Both the position numbers and the translations under genes were made by a program. From Cycloclasticus sp. (GTDB lineage Bacteria; Pseudomonadota; Gammaproteobacteria; Methylococcales; Cycloclasticaceae), in assembly GCA_012960055.1 (NCBI GenBank), contig DUCA01000217.1, positions 1 through 9,761 of the forward strand: a stretch of 9,761 nt of DNA. Direction: 5' to 3'. This document shows positions 6,264 to 9,761 of this stretch, piece by piece. Numbering within the stretch: the stretch's first letter is position 1; each line of letters starts with the position of its first letter. The notes beneath the pieces are model-generated. The model searched no databases, was not told where the DNA came from, and saw nothing but the letters and a program-made list of their open reading frames with translations.

Positions 6264-8348
6264 TCAAACTTGCGCATATTCTACTGAATTAGCCACCCAG
6301 CGGTGAATTAATGGCTCGACCAATTCCTCATGTTCTTGCAAAACATCTTCTGCACAAATCGCCACACTATCCAGCAGTTCAGCATCTCTAACGATATCCG
6401 CCACTTTAAAGTGCATAAAGCCCGCTTGACGCTTGCCTAGTAATTCACCTGCGCCGCGTAACTGCATGTCTTTTTCAGCTATTTTGAAACCATCTGTTGT
6501 TTCACGCATGATTGATAAACGCTCGCTGGCATTGTTTGATAAAGGTGGTTTATACATCAACACGCAGTGGCTATCACGCTGACCACGCCCTACCCGGCCC
6601 CTTAACTGATGTAACTGCGCCAAACCTAATCGTTCGGCATTTTCTATAATCATTAAACTCGCATTCGGTACATCAACACCTACCTCAATCACCGTGGTCG
6701 CCACCAAAATATCTAGAGATTGTTGCTTAAACTGATCCATGACAGCCTGTTTTTCTTCGGCCTTCATTCTCCCGTGCACCAAACCGATTTTCAACTCCGG
6801 CAAACCGTCAATCAATAACTCAGCTGCCACTTCAGCCGCTTGACATTGCAAGGCTTCAGATTCCTCAATTAAGGTACACACCCAATACACCTGCCGGCCA
6901 TCAGCAACGCCCTGCCTGATTCTTTCGATAATTTTCTCCCTTTTCGAAACAGGCAAGACAGCGGTGGTCACCGGCGTTCTGCCAGGCGGCAATTCATCGA
7001 TAATGGATAAATCTAAATCCGCGTAACCCAGCATTGCCAATGTTCTTGGGATAGGGGTTGCGGTCATCACCAATTGATGTGGGCTCATATTACCCATGCC
7101 TTTTTCACGCAATGCTAAACGCTGCTGAACCCCAAAACGGTGCTGCTCATCAATAATAACCAAACCTAATCTGGCAAATTCAACCTTTTCTTGGAACAAC
7201 GATTGCGTACCAATAACGATGTTCGCTTTGGCTTGACGAATATCATCCGTTATCGCGGTATAGGCCTTACCTTTATGACGACCCAATAAACAGGTCACAT
7301 GAACCCCAAGCCCACTGAGCCACTGTTCAAAGTTTTTATAGTGCTGTTCGGCTAACAATTCGGTAGGCGCCATCAAAGCAACCTGATAACCCGCCTCAAT
7401 GGCGGCTAGTCCCGCACATGCGGCCACAACGGTTTTTCCCGAACCCACATCCCCTTGCAGCAAACGCTGCATTGGGCTGCCTTTTTGTAGGTCCGATGTG
7501 ATTTCAGCAACCACGCGTTGTTGCGCCGCCGTTAGGTTAAATTTCAGCGTATTAAGAAATTGAGCGTGAATTTCACCAATCCCTTTAAAACGAGGAGCCG
7601 CCCGTTGTTTAACGCCTTTCTTCAAGCGACTTAGACTCAAGTGATTTGCCAGCAACTCTTCAAATATCAAACGCTGGAACGCCGGAATATGGCTTACATC
7701 ATCTGCTGGTATCGTTTGCGGGTAATGCAGTTCCTTCAAACTGTCCAACAAGGGCAAGTATCGCCCTTCTTCTAACGCTTGTTGCGGCAAACAATCACGT
7801 ACAAAAGCACCCTGCTGCAACATAACAAACGCTTGTTTAATCAACTTTCTAAAGCTGGCTTGATTTAAGCCTTCTGTGACCGGATAAACCGCCAACAAAC
7901 CCTCCTCGATTTGCCCACGCTGCTGCTCTGAAATCAAACGGTATTCAGGGTGCACGACCTCAGCGCCCCCCCCCTTGTTATAGGCTTTTATATCGCCAAA
8001 ACAGCGTATCCACTGGCCACGCTGCATGGCCTTTTTTTGACTGTTGGAAAAATGGAAAAAACGTAAGGTGATAAACCCGGTACCATCGCTTATACGCACC
8101 AGCATCGAACGCCGACCTCTGAAAACGACTTCGGCCAATTCGACTTGGCCTTCAAATAAACACGAATGACCCGACATTAAAGCACCAATCGACACCACTT
8201 CGCTTCTATCTTCATACCTAAACGGCAAATGGAATAAAACATCCGCCACCGACGCAATGCCTAAACGTTTTAATTTCTCCGCGATTTTTTCACCCACCCC
8301 TTTAAGGTCTGTTATGGGTAGCTCGTCAAGGCAACTTTCAACAGTCAT
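6264..8348 (-). CDS. recG: ATP-dependent DNA helicase RecG
   Basis: RecG is a monomeric superfamily 2 helicase that remodels stalled replication forks, Holliday junctions and R-loops. The 694-residue length equals the family norm (E. coli 693). An N-terminal wedge/OB domain (to about 240) is followed by helicase motif I GDVGSGKT (299-306), Ia APTELLAEQH (327-336), motif II DEQH (400-403) followed by RFG, motif III TATPIPRT (429-436), motif IV-like VHGRMK (524-529), motif V ATTVIEVGVDVP (550-561) and motif VI QLRGRVGRG (581-589). The TRG region follows with DGFKIAEKDMQLRGAGELLG (619-638). All catalytic residues are present. The coding strand has nine consecutive G at codons for G126-G128 in the wedge domain. 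The ATG at 8348 lies 20 bases after ridA, with a weak AGAG-type ribosome binding site; ubiC follows without a gap. Confidence 0.98.
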   Translation of the reverse strand: MTVESCLDELPITDLKGVGEKIAEKLKRLGIASVADVLFHLPFRYEDRSEVVSIGALMSGHSCLFEGQVELAEVVFRGRRSMLVRISDGTGFITLRFFHFSNSQKKAMQRGQWIRCFGDIKAYNKGGGAEVVHPEYRLISEQQRGQIEEGLLAVYPVTEGLNQASFRKLIKQAFVMLQQGAFVRDCLPQQALEEGRYLPLLDSLKELHYPQTIPADDVSHIPAFQRLIFEELLANHLSLSRLKKGVKQRAAPRFKGIGEIHAQFLNTLKFNLTAAQQRVVAEITSDLQKGSPMQRLLQGDVGSGKTVVAACAGLAAIEAGYQVALMAPTELLAEQHYKNFEQWLSGLGVHVTCLLGRHKGKAYTAITDDIRQAKANIVIGTQSLFQEKVEFARLGLVIIDEQHRFGVQQRLALREKGMGNMSPHQLVMTATPIPRTLAMLGYADLDLSIIDELPPGRTPVTTAVLPVSKREKIIERIRQGVADGRQVYWVCTLIEESEALQCQAAEVAAELLIDGLPELKIGLVHGRMKAEEKQAVMDQFKQQSLDILVATTVIEVGVDVPNASLMIIENAERLGLAQLHQLRGRVGRGQRDSHCVLMYKPPLSNNASERLSIMRETTDGFKIAEKDMQLRGAGELLGKRQAGFMHFKVADIVRDAELLDSVAICAEDVLQEHEELVEPLIHRWVANSVEYAQV
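7966..7974 (-). repeat. Homopolymer run of nine G inside recG (coding strand)
   Basis: The plus strand shows nine consecutive C; on the coding strand this is AAG GGG GGG GGC, giving K-G-G-G in the wedge domain of RecG. The reading frame is intact at nine bases. Gain or loss of one base would truncate RecG within a short distance. Confidence 0.9.
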
Positions 8349-8368
8349 CGCTCTACTATTAAAACTTA

Positions 8369-8758
8369 TTAATCGTTACTAAGAACCATCACGGCATCCA
8401 TTTCAACATCACAGCCTTTGGGTAATGCCGCTACGCCAATGGCTGCTCTGGCAGGATAGGGTTGGGAAAAATACTTCGCCATCATGTCATTAACCACTGG
8501 AAAATCACCCATATCCATTAGAAATATATTCAGTTTAACTATATCCGACAAATCACCGCCCGCCGCCTGCGCCACTGCCGTTAAGTTCTTCAGTACTTGC
8601 TCAATTTGCAGAGCGATATCACCTTCAACCAATTGCATTGTTGCCGGAACCAAGGGGATTTGCCCCGACAAATAGACTGTTTCGCCAACTCTTATTGCCT
8701 GCGAATAGGTCCCAATCGCTTCTGGCGCCAGCTCTGTATGAATAACCGTTTTTTGCAC
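8369..8758 (-). CDS. ridA: RidA family 2-iminobutanoate/2-iminopropanoate deaminase
   Basis: RidA hydrolyses reactive enamine/imine intermediates, such as 2-aminoacrylate released by PLP-dependent dehydratases, and so protects PLP enzymes. It acts in the cytosol as a trimer with active sites between subunits. The 129-residue protein matches the family length. It shows the signature GTYSQA (16-21), VYLSGQIPL (28-36), and YPARAAIGVAALPKG (101-115) carrying the substrate-binding arginine R104, then VEMDAV with E119. E. coli RidA has a cysteine two residues after the arginine; here it is alanine, a common substitution. The start is a GTG at 8758, supported by AGGAG (8764-8768) 5 bases upstream. 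That ribosome binding site overlaps the spoT stop, so the two genes are coupled. It sits between spoT and recG. Confidence 0.96.
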   Translation of the reverse strand: MQKTVIHTELAPEAIGTYSQAIRVGETVYLSGQIPLVPATMQLVEGDIALQIEQVLKNLTAVAQAAGGDLSDIVKLNIFLMDMGDFPVVNDMMAKYFSQPYPARAAIGVAALPKGCDVEMDAVMVLSND

Positions 8759-8763
8759 CCTAA

Positions 8764-8768
8764 CTCCT
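8764..8768 (-). promoter_or_regulatory. Ribosome binding site of ridA, overlapping the spoT stop codon
   Basis: AGGAG on the minus strand lies 5 bases before a GTG start and shares two bases with the spoT TAG stop (8767-8769). This decides the GTG as the ridA start, since the first in-frame ATG lies well inside the conserved domain. Confidence 0.75.
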
Positions 8769-9761
8769 AGTTTCTAACACGTGATATTTTAAATACTGAC
8801 GGTAACAAACGTAAACGCCTCATCACCCGCGCCAGGTGTTTTCTATTACGCACCGCGATGGTAAACAAGTCGCTAGTTGCGTCTTTTGTATGCTTCGCCA
8901 CATCGATATTTTCAATATTACAATCCGATGACGACAAAGTCGCTGCAATTTCTGCTAAAACACCTCGCCGATCTTGCAGTTCCATCCCAATATCCGAGCT
9001 AAATTCACCGTCCACGTCGTCAGCCCACTCGACATTCAACCAACTGGTATTTTTACGTTTAAATTCACGCGTATTTTTACAATGAATGCGGTGCACAACC
9101 ACACCACGACCTGGGTTAAAGAAGCCAATAATTCTATCTCCAGGTATTGGCCGACAACACGTTGCTAAGTTAATTAACATCCCCTCGGTACCGTGTATAT
9201 TTAACGTCGCCATCGACTGCTTTCCTTTGCCAATATCCAGCGCGGGGCCTTTGGCACCCATTGGTGACACCAAATGTTGCGCAACAATCAACGGCATGCG
9301 ATTTCCAAAACCCATATCCAACAACAACGCATCAACCGAGCTAAGTTGCTGCTCATTTAAAAACGCATTCAGGCGATCAGCATCTATTTCATCAAAACTC
9401 ATGCCGGCTTCACGCAATTGGTCGTTCAACAACTGACCACCTAGCGCAATGGCATCACGTTCCTTAAATTCTTTTAAATGATTTCGAATCGCATGCCTGG
9501 CTTTATTGGTGACAACAAAATTTAGCCAGTTAGGGTTACAAACCGCAAAGTCACTGGTCATAATCTCAATCGTTTGACCATTCCTCAGTACCGTATGCAA
9601 CGGCTCCATCCTTCGATTAATTTTAGCACCCGCGCACGCCATGCCAACATCGGTGTGTACAGCAAAGGCGAAATCCACCGCTGTGGAACCCAGTGGCAGC
9701 TTGACTATCTTGCCTTTAGGCGAAAATACAAAAATTTCTTTTGGAAACAGATCGACTTTTA
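8767..9761 (-). CDS. spoT: Bifunctional (p)ppGpp synthase/hydrolase SpoT, C-terminal part (5' end beyond right edge)
   Basis: SpoT makes and mainly degrades the alarmone (p)ppGpp in the stringent response. Only the regulatory C-terminal part is visible, about 330 residues; the hydrolase and synthetase domains lie outside the window. The reading frame is open to the right edge and begins inside the TGS domain (KEIFVFSPKGKIVKLP, then STAVDFAFAVHTDVG and NGQTIEIMTS). A helical segment with WLNFVVTNKARHAIR follows. Next comes the conserved ATCCRPIPGDRIIGF block with its cysteine pair. A C-terminal ACT domain (about the last 80 residues, DIGMELQDRRGVLAEIAATL onward) ends in KISRVRN, close to the E. 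coli SpoT ending. Neighbouring ridA and recG favour SpoT over RelA. The GTG at 9678 is internal to TGS and is not the start. ACT and TGS are the parts known to sense ACP and the ribosome in this family. Confidence 0.95.
   Translation of the reverse strand, partial: KVDLFPKEIFVFSPKGKIVKLPLGSTAVDFAFAVHTDVGMACAGAKINRRMEPLHTVLRNGQTIEIMTSDFAVCNPNWLNFVVTNKARHAIRNHLKEFKERDAIALGGQLLNDQLREAGMSFDEIDADRLNAFLNEQQLSSVDALLLDMGFGNRMPLIVAQHLVSPMGAKGPALDIGKGKQSMATLNIHGTEGMLINLATCCRPIPGDRIIGFFNPGRGVVVHRIHCKNTREFKRKNTSWLNVEWADDVDGEFSSDIGMELQDRRGVLAEIAATLSSSDCNIENIDVAKHTKDATSDLFTIAVRNRKHLARVMRRLRLLPSVFKISRVRN

Noticed and set aside
9086..9436. Plus-strand open frame of 116 codons opposite spoT, and similar frames at 1329-1661, 5129-5467 and 499-785
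   Set aside because: They lie opposite strongly recognised genes, have no family resemblance and no ribosome binding site, and follow from codon use on the other strand.
8767..9678. SpoT start at the GTG at 9678
   Set aside because: The TGS domain continues in frame upstream to the window edge, so this GTG is an internal valine codon.
1..9761. Mobile element, defence system, CRISPR array, tRNA or riboswitch
   Set aside because: Nearly all sequence is accounted for by housekeeping genes with gaps of at most 35 bases; no transposase, direct-repeat array, attachment site or structured leader was seen.

Overview
The window looks like ordinary chromosome of a gammaproteobacterium. The supports are a linked spoT-ridA-recG block, a ubiC-ubiA pair for ubiquinone, and a compact bioB-bioF-bioH-bioC-bioD operon using the BioC/BioH route. 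By eye the base composition is moderate. The protein style would fit a marine Thiotrichales/Methylophaga/Cycloclasticus-like lineage, but that placement is only a guess. I see no rRNA, tRNA, CRISPR array, insertion sequence or phage gene.

Layout: almost everything is on the minus strand, so transcription runs from right to left. From the right edge: the C-terminal half of spoT (start lies outside the window), ridA, recG, ubiC and ubiA. These are separated by at most 20 bases or overlap, and probably form one transcription unit covering ppGpp metabolism, imine detoxification, branched-DNA repair and the first two steps of ubiquinone synthesis. In the middle (4079-4813) lies the only plus-strand gene, a comF relative. 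It is a pseudogene: two frameshifts and two in-frame stop codons can be located one by one by comparing its pieces with the family pattern. Left of it, and on the minus strand again, is the biotin operon bioB, bioF, bioH, bioC and bioD, with bioD cut by the left edge. Its genes are 6 bases apart or overlap.

How the genes work together: BioC methylates malonyl-ACP, fatty-acid synthesis extends it, BioH removes the methyl group from pimeloyl-ACP methyl ester, BioF makes KAPA, BioD makes dethiobiotin, and BioB inserts sulfur. BioA (KAPA to DAPA) is not in the window. UbiC makes 4-hydroxybenzoate from chorismate, and UbiA prenylates it at the membrane.

I found no novel system. The points most worth a second look are the decayed comF with its reconstructable lesions, a biotin-operon promoter candidate whose -10 box covers the comF start codon, and a run of nine G in the recG coding strand. 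Fine start positions (bioH, bioC, ubiC, ridA) were decided by reading the codons and ribosome binding sites directly.
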